Origin: a virus
Reading direction: 5' to 3' (one strand)
Virus record (IMG/VR): IMGVR_UViG_3300025132_000136
Span: 1-34,651 of that record
Length of the DNA: 34,651 bases
In this document: positions 16,039 to 22,822 of the stretch, piece after piece
Position numbering within the stretch: the first letter of the stretch is position 1
Layout of the letters: each line of letters begins with the position of its first letter
Made by a program: the position numbers and the translations under genes
The notes under the pieces: generated by a model
Told to the model about the DNA's origin: nothing
Seen by the model: only the letters and a program-made list of their open reading frames with translations
The model's database searches: none

Positions 16039-17046
16039 TTATGCTATTGTTATTCCATCAGACATCTTATCGCTAACAATTCGCTTTCCGTATAAGAACG
16101 CATCACGCTTATACATTGCTGATATACCAAATTGTGTTCCTTTGACCCAATCTTTATGATTTTTCTGATGATCAAAGTATTCGGTAACTGCATTATAAGC
16201 ATCCCATAGGGTTTCTCCTTTGTTCCCACGACCAGACCTAAAGTTACTCTTTAGCTGGTTAAATACTGGGGTTGCAAAGTCTCTATGAGTTACTCCAAGT
16301 TTGTTCTTACCACTTAATCCACGATTACGTAAGTAAGGTATGACAACTTCGAAGTAAGCTTCTGCTTGTTTTTCGTCAATTTTGTGTTCGTGCATCCTCT
16401 TCATTATTTCATGTGCTCTGGACCAATTAGCATCAGCATCTTTTAGTATGCCTGATACTTGTTTTAATCGGTCATTTACACCAGTTGTATGTCTAATAGA
16501 GAATCTCATATCTGACTTTTTATCTAAAGCCCAGTTTAGAGTATTAGCACATACGACTCTTACATCTGTAGGCTGTAAGTACACGGGAGTGCTGCCATCA
16601 TGTGAATTCATCAATAATGCATATTGCAATAAATCGTCATCTCCTATTTTAACAGTAGATGGCTTTTTAGCAAGTATCCATACTTTTTTGCCCTCGTCTA
16701 CAGCACCAGCAGTTTCTAACGCATATCCTTTATCGAGTAAAATCTCAAAAGGTTCAAATGCATTAGTATTCTGCAGTATCTCATACTTAGCAGATACATT
16801 ACCTAGTGGTGTATTAGTATCTTTCTTAACAGTTACATAATGACCAGTTTCAAATACTGGCTCAGTAACATCATCGATATTGTTAGATAATTTATATACT
16901 GTAGGTACTTTTATTACACTCCAATCAAGATTACCTTGAACTAATGCGTCTTCTATAGTTGGTGGTTTCTCTAGTTTGATACCTAGTTTATGCCAAGGTG
17001 TTTCTCCGACATAAAACATAGTATCATCTAATAATTGATGTGCCAT
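16039..17046 (-). CDS. DUF932 phage/plasmid-like protein
   Basis: 335 residues. The start MAHQLLDDTMFYVGETPWHK, followed by a long alpha/beta domain with YVTVKKDTNTPLGNVSAKYE and DVRVVCANTLNWAL, is typical of DUF932 (phage/plasmid-like TIGR03299) proteins. The family is common in phage and plasmid replication/recombination clusters, but its reaction is unknown. The ATG is preceded by GGAGGATAA and lies 9 nt after the next upstream gene. Confidence 0.85.
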   Translation of the reverse strand: MAHQLLDDTMFYVGETPWHKLGIKLEKPPTIEDALVQGNLDWSVIKVPTVYKLSNNIDDVTEPVFETGHYVTVKKDTNTPLGNVSAKYEILQNTNAFEPFEILLDKGYALETAGAVDEGKKVWILAKKPSTVKIGDDDLLQYALLMNSHDGSTPVYLQPTDVRVVCANTLNWALDKKSDMRFSIRHTTGVNDRLKQVSGILKDADANWSRAHEIMKRMHEHKIDEKQAEAYFEVVIPYLRNRGLSGKNKLGVTHRDFATPVFNQLKSNFRSGRGNKGETLWDAYNAVTEYFDHQKNHKDWVKGTQFGISAMYKRDAFLYGKRIVSDKMSDGITIA

Positions 17047-17055
17047 TTATCCTCC

Positions 17056-17547
17056 TTATGCTGCTTTTTTATTAGTATAGAAATTACGAAAATCATTCAT
17101 TACTTCTTTGATATCTTTTCCGTAATGTTCTTCTATATCATCAAAGCGTATATGATCACATATTTCATTTGCTTTACTATGTAAGTTTTTAGTTATATCA
17201 GCTTGTTCCTGTTTTCTTTTCTCAATTAATTTATTCAATTTATTTTGAATTGTTTTAATTTCTGGAATTAGCTTTAAAATACTTACAGTTGTATGTTCAA
17301 AATTATAACAATGCTGTCCATAATATTGAGCATCTGTTATTTGATTTGAAACTCTATTAAATAGATTTCTAATTAATGCATCTGATTTAGTTTTAGTTCT
17401 ATTTCTATAGACTCTTTCTACTTCTTCAGCGAGTTTATTTTTATATTCATCAAATGATATCTTTGGAGTATCGGGTATATTTTCAACCAATTCTGCTTGA
17501 ATATCTTTTATTCTTTTTATAAAATATCTTTTATCTGTTTCAGTCAC
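17056..17547 (-). CDS. Hypothetical coiled-coil protein
   Basis: 163 residues, Lys/Glu/Asn-rich and predicted helical almost throughout; heptad-like spacing in ILKLIPEIKTIQNKLNKLIE suggests a coiled coil at about 90-120. The start is a GTG with GGAG upstream. No family recognised. It lies between the ParB-like and DUF932 genes with short spacers, so it is in the same operon. Confidence 0.75.
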   Translation of the reverse strand: MTETDKRYFIKRIKDIQAELVENIPDTPKISFDEYKNKLAEEVERVYRNRTKTKSDALIRNLFNRVSNQITDAQYYGQHCYNFEHTTVSILKLIPEIKTIQNKLNKLIEKRKQEQADITKNLHSKANEICDHIRFDDIEEHYGKDIKEVMNDFRNFYTNKKAA

Positions 17548-17557
17548 GTTTGCTCCT

Positions 17558-18322
17558 TTATAGTGATATTAACATTACTTTATCTTCTTCTTTGGCATAA
17601 TAATTATATATATCTTGTATAACAGTTAGATACTGTTGCCAATGTCTGAAGTCACTAAGTTTATCTTTTTGATAACTTAATTTTGCTATGAATCTTTTAT
17701 GGTCATATTCAGGATTAGATAAGCATTTCATTATAGCTATAACAAATCCTCTACGCTTATATCCAGAGTAATACTCGCTTACTTCACGTATTTGATTTGC
17801 TATTTGTCTAGCTTTCTTAATGCTTTTTATTTTAAAGTCTCCTTTTCTGAAGTCGTCTGCTAGTTTTCCAGAGAACATTGTTTTTCCTGATAACATTGTC
17901 TGTGTTTCATTGTGACCAAATCCATATTCTCTTTTAAATTCGCTGTATTCTACATAATCATCATATTCTCCTGAGTCTGAATCAAGTGCTAAATCGCAAT
18001 AACAATTCATAAAAGAATCTGCTGTCCAAGCTTTCATTAATATGTTTAATCTTTGAACGTCTTTTAATTTCAAACCCTTAATTATAATGTAGTGAAGTTC
18101 TAAATCAAGCTCTTTACAAGCGTGATATCTATGTTGTCCGTCAATTATTTCTAAACTTTCATTTACAATTATTGGAACAGGTACATATTCTTCTTTCATT
18201 GATATAATTAGTTTTGATAAATGTGATTTTATTACAGGTCTATTCCCCGTAATAAATGTGAACCAATGATATTCTTTTGTTTTATATACTGATGTAACTT
18301 CTTTTTTATCTTTTGGAACCAT
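17558..18322 (-). CDS. ParB/Srx-fold domain protein
   Basis: 254 residues. The N-terminal domain holds NRPVIKSHLSKLIISMKE (27-44), a PIIVNE strand and IIDGQHRYHACKEL (about 59-72); the DGQHR motif is the nucleotide-binding signature of ParB-like N-terminal domains. The C-terminal half is helical and basic, ending in aromatic-rich helices, and is not a recognised ParB DNA-binding domain. Phage ParB-like proteins may act as CTP/ATP-dependent DNA-binding proteins or nucleases; the role here is open. An AGGAG lies before the ATG. Confidence 0.8.
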   Translation of the reverse strand: MVPKDKKEVTSVYKTKEYHWFTFITGNRPVIKSHLSKLIISMKEEYVPVPIIVNESLEIIDGQHRYHACKELDLELHYIIIKGLKLKDVQRLNILMKAWTADSFMNCYCDLALDSDSGEYDDYVEYSEFKREYGFGHNETQTMLSGKTMFSGKLADDFRKGDFKIKSIKKARQIANQIREVSEYYSGYKRRGFVIAIMKCLSNPEYDHKRFIAKLSYQKDKLSDFRHWQQYLTVIQDIYNYYAKEEDKVMLISL

Positions 18323-18338
18323 TTAATTTCTCCTTTAT

Positions 18339-18716
18339 TTAAAAGTCTATTGATTTATTAAGGTATACTCCATATTTATATGGATCTCCTAGCTCTTCTA
18401 CGTCTTCGAAATCTTCTCCTGAACGTAGAAAAGCATACTTACTACTTCCTTTTGTTTCGTCTAATGCTGTAAGATAATCCATTACTTTAGTTACTGCATC
18501 GTATCCACCAAGTATTGTTTCTCCATCAATAGGTGAAACTAATCTTGGATACCATTTTACTGCTGAGTAATAAAATAATGTTGTTTCTTCTTCATTTCCA
18601 TAATCATCTTTAGGGCTATCAGATACTCTATCCCAATCTTCTTCTGGAATTATATCTAAAATATCTTGTTTACTTTTTCTTGGTACTACTATTACTACTT
18701 CACTTCTATAACCCAT
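18339..18716 (-). CDS. Conserved phage protein of the MGYRSEV type
   Basis: 125 residues. The N-terminus MGYRSEVVIVVP and the later WYPRL and AFLRSGED segments match a widespread but uncharacterised small phage/plasmid protein type. Acidic, no membrane segment. AGGAG 6-10 nt upstream of the ATG. Confidence 0.75.
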   Translation of the reverse strand: MGYRSEVVIVVPRKSKQDILDIIPEEDWDRVSDSPKDDYGNEEETTLFYYSAVKWYPRLVSPIDGETILGGYDAVTKVMDYLTALDETKGSSKYAFLRSGEDFEDVEELGDPYKYGVYLNKSIDF

Positions 18717-18736
18717 TTTATCTCCTATAGGTTAAA

Positions 18737-18767
18737 AGACGGGTCCCACTTGCGATAGGACCCATCT
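18737..18767 (-). terminator. Intrinsic terminator upstream of the MGYRSEV-type gene
   Basis: A 10-bp stem pairs 18737-18746 with 18758-18767 (core GGGTCC / GGACCC), 11-nt loop, followed leftward by TTTT. One position is a U-G pair in leftward RNA only. The next gene's ribosome site follows within about 15 nt, so there is little room for a full promoter between them. Confidence 0.7.
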
Positions 18768-18785
18768 CTATTTATCCAGAGTACG

Positions 18786-19076
18786 CTATGCTAGATTTAT
18801 AATCTTTTTTCTTAGCAAGTTAGCGTACATTAATTTTGACACCATTCTTAACACAAATAATTTCTTATTGCCTTTAGCAATTTTGTCATAAAAATGTTTG
18901 TGTTTTGCATACCATTCTGACAGTTCTACCTCTTCCATATTCCTTATGTGGTCGAACCTAGAATATTTAGTAGGTATGTATGGTTTCTTTGCCGTTTTCT
19001 TCGGCATGTGTGTCATCAGAGCTATCTTCAGATTCTGAATGAACTCCTGACTGTTTTCTGGTATTGATGTTGTCAT
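18786..19076 (-). CDS. Hypothetical basic protein
   Basis: 96 residues: basic throughout, with KKTAKKPYIPTKY and a Lys-rich helical C-terminus (FVLRMVSKLMYANLLRKKI). No family recognised. The ATG has a strong GGAGG and TAACTAA ends 14 nt before the ATG. The first 110 nt overlap the end of the upstream gene in another frame; an internal ATG 63 nt downstream would shorten the overlap but has no equally good ribosome site. Confidence 0.65.
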   Translation of the reverse strand: MTTSIPENSQEFIQNLKIALMTHMPKKTAKKPYIPTKYSRFDHIRNMEEVELSEWYAKHKHFYDKIAKGNKKLFVLRMVSKLMYANLLRKKIINLA

Positions 19077-19326
19077 CTTGTCCTCCTGAGTTAGTTACGT
19101 GTATTTGTACATTACCGAAATGACTCATTGTATCGAGTAATGCAATTATTTCTGTTGCTGTTAAGCCAATTCTAGATTCCATAACAACACCTTGCAGCGT
19201 TATTTCTACATCGAATCTTTTTCTACTGGCTACCCAGTCTATACTTTTATTTGTATAGTCTTTAGCAATGCGTAGTGCATTACTTACTGCCCACGTTACA
19301 TAAGCTATAGTTCTACTTTTACTCAT
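18967..19326 (-). CDS. Hypothetical phage protein with disordered tail
   Basis: 119 residues. Residues 1-80 look folded (SNALRIAKDYTNKSIDW, FDVEITLQGVVMESRIG, ATEIIALLDTMSHFG). The last 40, rich in Ser, Asp, Glu and Asn, look disordered and are encoded by DNA shared with the start of the next gene. The ATG is preceded by GGAGGAAGA and overlaps the stop of the 54-residue zinc protein (ATGA). Confidence 0.7.
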   Translation of the reverse strand: MSKSRTIAYVTWAVSNALRIAKDYTNKSIDWVASRKRFDVEITLQGVVMESRIGLTATEIIALLDTMSHFGNVQIHVTNSGGQDDNINTRKQSGVHSESEDSSDDTHAEENGKETIHTY

Positions 19327-19487
19327 TCTTCCTCCTCATTTTGTTGTGCATAATCACATCTTTCACAATATTGTACATCTATAAATATTTCGTAATATTC
19401 GCCTAGATTATGATCATATTCTTGTCTTGCACTTTCGGACCACGTTAGTGGTTTATCACATTTAGTGCATATTTCTTCATTATACAT
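19323..19487 (-). CDS. 54-residue Cys-rich zinc-ribbon protein
   Basis: 54 residues beginning MYNEEICTKC and ending QQNEEEE. C7-x2-C10 and C41-x2-C44 form a plain four-Cys zinc ribbon. AAGGAG lies before the ATG and the stop overlaps the next ATG. Role unknown; such small ribbons often bind host proteins or nucleic acid. Confidence 0.75.
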   Translation of the reverse strand: MYNEEICTKCDKPLTWSESARQEYDHNLGEYYEIFIDVQYCERCDYAQQNEEEE

Positions 19488-19506
19488 AATTACTCCTTAA
19501 TATTTA

Positions 19507-19571
19507 CCAGACTCTCCCATACACGTGAACGTTGTAGTGAGGGTATTAACTCGAGTTTACACAGAGTCTGG
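19507..19571 (-). promoter_or_regulatory. Large stem-loop in the leader of the 54-residue gene
   Basis: A perfect 9-bp stem (CCAGACTCT, 19507-19515, with AGAGTCTGG, 19563-19571) encloses 47 nt that contain an AACTCGAGTT palindrome and a short ACG-type hairpin. In leftward RNA it ends about 8 nt before the AAGGAG ribosome site, a position suited to controlling translation. No known riboswitch class is recognised. Confidence 0.45.
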
Positions 19572-19821
19572 CTTTTTACAGTAAAAATTTGGGCGAACCT
19601 TGCGTGACGCAACCGTCTTCTTGGTTCTAAAGCTGATATAACCACGTCTGGAGTCAGCGTCTACAATCTTGCATATAAATGTCTAAGACTGCAACTTGTT
19701 ATCAACGCTTATTTTATACGCTTCAGCACCCATTTTACATTAGCTCACAACCCTTAGTCGGCGTGCTCGAGCTTTGCTTGTTAATGTAAGCTAATGTAAT
19801 AGATAGGAAAAAAGGGGTGAG
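19572..19821. other. Gene-free structured region: candidate origin or ncRNA
   Basis: No frame with a ribosome site was found. The stretch looks richer in G+C than its neighbours and dense in symmetry: TTGCGTGACGCAA (19600-19612), GCTGA/TCAGC (19632-19636/19654-19658) with an inner CCA/TGG, AACC/GGTT (19611-19614/19623-19626), and an 11-bp inverted repeat TTACATTAGCT / AGCTAATGTAA (19735-19745/19789-19799). The 8-mer TAATGTAA occurs at 19782-19789 and 19792-19799, and inverted at 19735-19742, like iterons. No tRNA cloverleaf fits. Confidence 0.45.
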
Positions 19822-20019
19822 TTATTTCCATTTTCTCTTTTTAGGAAAGTATCTAAGACCTGAGTTGTATAGTATTTCTAGTTGCTTCATTCTTTTGTAA
19901 GCAGCAGAACCGTGAGACACTCCTTTATACTTAGGGTCTTCGATCATTCTTTTATATATTAAAATAGCATCACTAATAGTGATACCGCTATCGTGTTTGT
20001 CAAATACATCTTTTGGCAT
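19822..20019 (-). CDS. Hypothetical small basic protein
   Basis: 65 residues; helical, with AILIYKRMIEDPKYKGVSHGSAAYKRMKQ and a basic end (FPKKRKWK) that could bind nucleic acid. AGGAGG precedes the ATG. Leftward after its stop lies a CCCC and a TTTTTT tract (about 19808-19818) with only a weak hairpin. Confidence 0.7.
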   Translation of the reverse strand: MPKDVFDKHDSGITISDAILIYKRMIEDPKYKGVSHGSAAYKRMKQLEILYNSGLRYFPKKRKWK

Positions 20020-20031
20020 GTGGATTACCTC

Positions 20032-20235
20032 CTAAGATTTAAACGGTGATTTTAAAAAGTTGTAAAACCCTTTTTCTACTTGTTGCATAAAGGTTTTACT
20101 TTTTTTTGTATATTTGCGTTTTTTGATTTTTATTCTTTCTTTTTGCATTTGTAATTCCTCGATTTTGTTATATGCAATATTCAACTCTTTTGACATATCT
20201 TGCAACAAATCATTCCAGCTCATTTGATTAGCCAT
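20032..20235 (-). CDS. Hypothetical basic coiled-coil protein
   Basis: 67 residues: helix with heptad character (LLQDMSKELNIAYNKIEEL), then a Lys/Arg-rich run (KIKKRKYTKKSK). GGAG 6 nt before the ATG; it overlaps the upstream Cys-rich gene by 8 nt. No family recognised. Confidence 0.7.
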   Translation of the reverse strand: MANQMSWNDLLQDMSKELNIAYNKIEELQMQKERIKIKKRKYTKKSKTFMQQVEKGFYNFLKSPFKS

Positions 20236-20578
20236 CTTGTTCTCCTATTATTGCTTCACATATATGACATTCGTATTCATCACACTCATACCAATCGGTC
20301 CAATAGCAATCACTTGTATCAAATTCATGTTCAAGTTCGCAATTTTCAAAATAGTCACTAAATGATTCTAAAGTCCATAGATTACCTTTATGATCTTTTA
20401 GTTTACAAAGACATTTATCATCACAAGCATATTCTTCTCCATCCCATAATACGTAACCACTTAACATTCCATCATTACAAACAGAACACACTCTAGCAGC
20501 GTGTTCTATTCTTTCGTCATCCCATAATAATACTGGTATGAATTCATAATCTTCCATTTGTTTTGGTTTTTTAACCAT
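20228..20578 (-). CDS. Cys-rich putative zinc protein
   Basis: 116 residues, strongly acidic in the C-terminal half. Cys pairs C31-x2-C34 and C52-x3-C56 look like one zinc site; CDEYECHIC near the C-terminus (C104-x2-C107) may be part of another. The ATG at 20578 overlaps the preceding stop as TAATG and is preferred over a GTG 12 nt upstream that has no room for a ribosome site. Function unknown. Confidence 0.7.
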   Translation of the reverse strand: MVKKPKQMEDYEFIPVLLWDDERIEHAARVCSVCNDGMLSGYVLWDGEEYACDDKCLCKLKDHKGNLWTLESFSDYFENCELEHEFDTSDCYWTDWYECDEYECHICEAIIGEQDG

Positions 20579-20748
20579 TACATATTCCACTCTTTAGAAT
20601 ATCTATTATAATTAGTGATTATATTTACCCATTGAGCTTTAGATAATGATGTTAATTCTCTTGCTCTTGGGTCAAGCATATTATATAATCCACTTTCTTG
20701 TATATCTAAATATTCTTTAAATTGTTCTTTAGTTATTGTCCACTTCAT
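20578..20748 (-). CDS. 56-residue conserved-type small phage protein
   Basis: 56 residues starting MKWTITKEQF; the pattern SGLYNMLDPRARELTSL then AQWVNIITNYNRYSKEW is one seen in small phage proteins of unknown role. GGAG precedes the ATG; the start overlaps the upstream stop (ATGA) and the end overlaps the next ATG (TAATG), which locks it into the operon. Confidence 0.8.
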   Translation of the reverse strand: MKWTITKEQFKEYLDIQESGLYNMLDPRARELTSLSKAQWVNIITNYNRYSKEWNM

Positions 20749-20966
20749 TTTTTCTCCATTTCTTTTGATATTTGTTTGTTAATTTCTGTTATACTAACAG
20801 TTTTTGCAGGGTTTATAAACATATTTTGTACTTCTATTGCTACTGAAAGAAGTTTTTTGACGTGATCATTATATAGTTTATTATCTTCTACATATTTACT
20901 TAATACGTGTACAAGAGTATTTATTTCTTGTGCATTATCAAATGATATTGCTCTTATTTTCTTCAT
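20745..20966 (-). CDS. Hypothetical helical protein
   Basis: 73 residues, helical (INTLVHVLSKYVEDNKLY, VKKLLSVAIEVQNMF), ending Lys-rich. No family recognised. AAGGAG lies before the ATG, downstream of the 20995-21025 terminator. Confidence 0.7.
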   Translation of the reverse strand: MKKIRAISFDNAQEINTLVHVLSKYVEDNKLYNDHVKKLLSVAIEVQNMFINPAKTVSITEINKQISKEMEKK

Positions 20967-20994
20967 TAGTACTCCTTAATAAATTAGAAACCTA

Positions 20995-21025
20995 AAAAAA
21001 AGGGAAAGGGTGCTAGCCCTTTCCC
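20995..21025 (-). terminator. Intrinsic terminator
   Basis: Perfect 9-bp stem GGGAAAGGG (21002-21010) / CCCTTTCCC (21017-21025), loop TGCTAG, followed leftward by seven T. It lies 8 nt after the stop of the 110-residue gene. Confidence 0.85.
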
Positions 21026-21033
21026 ATATATAC

Positions 21034-21366
21034 TTAACTGTTAGCCACAATTAAGAAGCGATAACCGGTAACATTACCACTTTTATCTTTCTTCTCGTAT
21101 GTAGACTTACTACTAGATGATATAGTTAAGCCCTTTGTCTCTAAAGACTCCTGAGCTTTCTCTATATCGTTAACACTAGCACTAGCATTAACCCACATAT
21201 TATAGAAAACAGGTGGTGTTTCATCATCTTCACTTTGAGGTAATACAGATGCTTTCACATCTTTCACTTCAATTAGTGTATTAACCCATTCATCGCCATC
21301 CTGCTCGGATTTCTGGAAAGATATTGTTGAAAAGAACTTTCCCATTATTTCACTTATATGTAACAT
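21034..21366 (-). CDS. Hypothetical phage protein
   Basis: 110 residues with MGKFFSTISFQKSEQDGDEW, an acidic middle (QSEDDETPP) and a beta-type C-terminus (SGNVTGYRFLIVANS). No family recognised. GGAG lies 6 nt before the ATG. It is bracketed by hairpins on both sides, so it may be a single-gene transcript. Confidence 0.75.
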   Translation of the reverse strand: MLHISEIMGKFFSTISFQKSEQDGDEWVNTLIEVKDVKASVLPQSEDDETPPVFYNMWVNASASVNDIEKAQESLETKGLTISSSSKSTYEKKDKSGNVTGYRFLIVANS

Positions 21367-21383
21367 AGTTACTCCTTTGTTTA

Positions 21384-21408
21384 TTAGTTATGAAATGAAA
21401 AAAAAGGG
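21384..21408 (-). promoter_or_regulatory. CCC-N15-TAACTAA element, gene starting at 21366
   Basis: TAACTAA (21384-21390) lies 17 nt before the ATG; CCC (21406-21408) is exactly 15 nt further upstream and merges with a T-run. Confidence 0.5.
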
Positions 21409-21507
21409 TACTGGATATTAGGATGGTGCACAATGTTTTTTAAGAAGGTGCCCTTGGCAAGTAAAGGGCGAGCGTAAGCGAGCACCTTTTTTGAAATAAG
21501 CCCAAAG
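21409..21507. other. Gene-free spacer with nested stems
   Basis: Contains GCCCTT (21450-21455) / AAGGGC (about 21464-21469), an outer GGTGC / GCACC pair, a rightward TTTTTT (about 21487-21492) and the direct repeat GCGAGC. Leftward, AAGGG-type sequence can pair with the CCCTT next to 21406. No credible gene; a short RNA or a double terminator is possible. Confidence 0.4.
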
Positions 21508-21541
21508 TAAAAAAGAGGGACTAGATTTCTCTAATCCCTCT
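21508..21541 (-). terminator. Intrinsic terminator
   Basis: A 12-bp stem pairs 21514-21525 with 21530-21541, loop TTTC, followed leftward by TTTTT. One position is U-G in leftward RNA only. It starts 12 nt after the stop of the 71-residue zinc protein. Confidence 0.8.
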
Positions 21542-21553
21542 ATGTGCCCACAA

Positions 21554-21769
21554 CTAATTAAATTGTGCTTTGTATTCAGCGTAGTCTCTACATTTATCCA
21601 TAGTATCCATTTCTGGTACTTCATCATCATTATATTGCATAATATTCTTTATAGTTATGTGAGCATCGTTTGCAAACACTTCGTTATTCAAAAACTTAAG
21701 GCAATTTATAGAGCAACAACCTTTAAGATTTGTATCACTAAGCGTTCCACAATTAAGACATCTATGCAT
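21554..21769 (-). CDS. Small Cys-rich zinc-finger protein
   Basis: 71 residues starting MHRCLNCGTL. C4-x2-C7 and C18/C19 with C23 give a compact zinc site in the first 25 residues; the rest is acidic and helical. GGAGG before the ATG. Flanked by hairpins on both sides. Function unknown. Confidence 0.75.
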   Translation of the reverse strand: MHRCLNCGTLSDTNLKGCCSINCLKFLNNEVFANDAHITIKNIMQYNDDEVPEMDTMDKCRDYAEYKAQFN

Positions 21770-21782
21770 ATGTCCTCCTTTA

Positions 21783-21807
21783 TTTGTTAAAGAATGATAA
21801 AAAAGGG
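21783..21807 (-). promoter_or_regulatory. CCC-N15-TAACAAA element, gene starting at 21769
   Basis: TAACAAA (21783-21789, one base off TAACTAA) lies 13 nt before the ATG; CCC (21805-21807) is 15 nt further upstream. Confidence 0.45.
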
Positions 21808-21826
21808 TAAGCTAATGCTCACCCTT
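21799..21826 (-). terminator. Intrinsic terminator overlapping a stop codon
   Basis: A 10-bp stem pairs 21803-21812 with 21817-21826, loop TAAT, then six T leftward. One position is G-U in leftward RNA only. The stop codon of the upstream gene (21812-21814) lies inside the hairpin. Confidence 0.8.
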
Positions 21827-22171
21827 ATCATCCAATTTCCATCTTAAATCATCTTCTCTCCAAGGATTAAACCTTTGACTTATCTCTTGATGACTTAATT
21901 CAACTCGTTGATTACTAGGCTCATACTTCTTTACCACTTCTAGATTTAATTTATCTATGGTTTTAGGATTACAAGCACAAGTAGAACAGATAGATGTAGT
22001 TACTCTTTCTGTCGTTAGTTTATCATATGGTTGCGACTCTACGAATTTAAACTTCCATATCTTAAAGATAATCTTATCTCTAAAGGCAACTATTTTCTTT
22101 TGTACATCAATTTTACAGATGTATTCAGCTAATGACATAAAAGGGATTTTACAAAGATAACAACACTTCAT
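21812..22171 (-). CDS. Cys-rich putative zinc-binding protein
   Basis: 119 residues. C4-x2-C7 at the start and C62-x2-C65 (plus C67) in ICSTCACNP make a four-Cys site split by a basic hydrophobic segment (KKIVAFRDKIIFKIWKFKF). The C-terminus is charged. GGAG lies 7 nt before the ATG. Function unknown. Confidence 0.75.
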   Translation of the reverse strand: MKCCYLCKIPFMSLAEYICKIDVQKKIVAFRDKIIFKIWKFKFVESQPYDKLTTERVTTSICSTCACNPKTIDKLNLEVVKKYEPSNQRVELSHQEISQRFNPWREDDLRWKLDDKGEH

Positions 22172-22186
22172 TATTTACTCCATATT

Positions 22187-22211
22187 TTAGTTATAAGAAC
22201 ATAAAAAAGGG
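22187..22211 (-). promoter_or_regulatory. CCC-N15-TAACTAA element, gene starting at 22171
   Basis: TATAACTAA with TAACTAA at 22187-22193, 15 nt before the ATG; CCC (22209-22211) is 15 nt further upstream. TATAAC is also near a sigma70 -10 hexamer, but no TTGACA-like -35 lies 17 nt upstream. Confidence 0.5.
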
Positions 22212-22235
22212 TAAGCCATACATTGACCTACCCTT
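22203..22235 (-). terminator. Intrinsic terminator
   Basis: An 11-bp stem pairs 22207-22217 with 22225-22235, with two G-U pairs possible only in leftward RNA, 7-nt loop, then six T leftward. It starts 7 nt after the upstream stop. Confidence 0.8.
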
Positions 22236-22242
22236 GTGATTA

Positions 22243-22704
22243 TTATTGCTCCTTTGATGGATTCATTGGAGCAGTATCATATACATCGCCTAAAAGCCTA
22301 CCTCTTTTCTTTAGTCTAAAGTAGAGATAGCTGAGTTCTGCATATTTTAGATTAACTTCCATATGTTCCTCAACATATGATAATGTATGTACTAAACTAT
22401 CAATCATTTTCATATAGTTTATAACACTATCATTAGTTTCCAATTGCAATTTAGATATAACCTTGCAATTCTCTTCTGATTCATTGTATTTAACCCATAG
22501 TTCTTGATATCTAGCACGTAGCCTACGTATATCAGCCTCAAGATCATCTTTCTTTATGTTAAGATTAGCACATATTTGCTTAAACTTTAATAGTTTAGCC
22601 TCTAATCTTACTATTTTAAGATGATGTTGATACAATAGATGAGCGAGAAATACCATAGTAAAGGTTACTATTAAACTCATAGTTATCATTAAAACATCTA
22701 ACAT
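22243..22704 (-). CDS. Membrane-anchored coiled-coil protein
   Basis: 153 residues. Residues 3-25 (DVLMITMSLIVTFTMVFLAHLLY) are a clear membrane span; a charged helix at about 30-80 (LEAKLLKFKQ, LEADIRRLRARYQELW) looks like a coiled coil. Topology resembles inner-membrane spanins, but it sits among early-type genes with no lysis neighbours, so a membrane-bound early protein is equally possible. GGAGG before the ATG. Confidence 0.75.
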   Translation of the reverse strand: MLDVLMITMSLIVTFTMVFLAHLLYQHHLKIVRLEAKLLKFKQICANLNIKKDDLEADIRRLRARYQELWVKYNESEENCKVISKLQLETNDSVINYMKMIDSLVHTLSYVEEHMEVNLKYAELSYLYFRLKKRGRLLGDVYDTAPMNPSKEQ

Positions 22705-22721
22705 TATTACACCTCCGTGTG

Positions 22722-22747
22722 TTATTTATGGACAACAAAAAAGAGGG
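22722..22747 (-). promoter_or_regulatory. CCC-N16-TAAATAA element, gene starting at 22704
   Basis: TAAATAA (22722-22728, one base off TAACTAA) lies 17 nt before the ATG; CCC (22745-22747) is 16 nt further upstream. Confidence 0.45.
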
Positions 22748-22766
22748 TAAGCTAGTGCTTACCCTC
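22737..22766 (-). terminator. Intrinsic terminator
   Basis: Perfect 10-bp stem GAGGGTAAGC (22743-22752) / GCTTACCCTC (22757-22766), loop TAGT, followed leftward by six T. It lies 56 nt after the upstream stop; the stretch between holds no gene. Confidence 0.85.
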
Positions 22767-22822
22767 GGTACTTACCACAACCCAATTATGGGAGTCTTTT
22801 ACGTGGTCTTACGTCATAATTA

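Noticed and set aside
15993-16076. Rightward 27-codon frame with AGGAGG upstream
   Set aside because: The purine-rich box is the complement of the loop of the ERF leader hairpin; the frame is antisense to the DUF932 gene end and has no rightward neighbours.
19572-19734. Possible tRNA in the structured island
   Set aside because: Hairpins are present, but no acceptor stem, T-loop GTTCRA sequence or anticodon arm in the right order on either strand.
21418-21630. Leftward 70-codon frame
   Set aside because: It runs through a strong terminator and overlaps the start-supported zinc-finger gene at 21554-21769 in another frame; no ribosome site.
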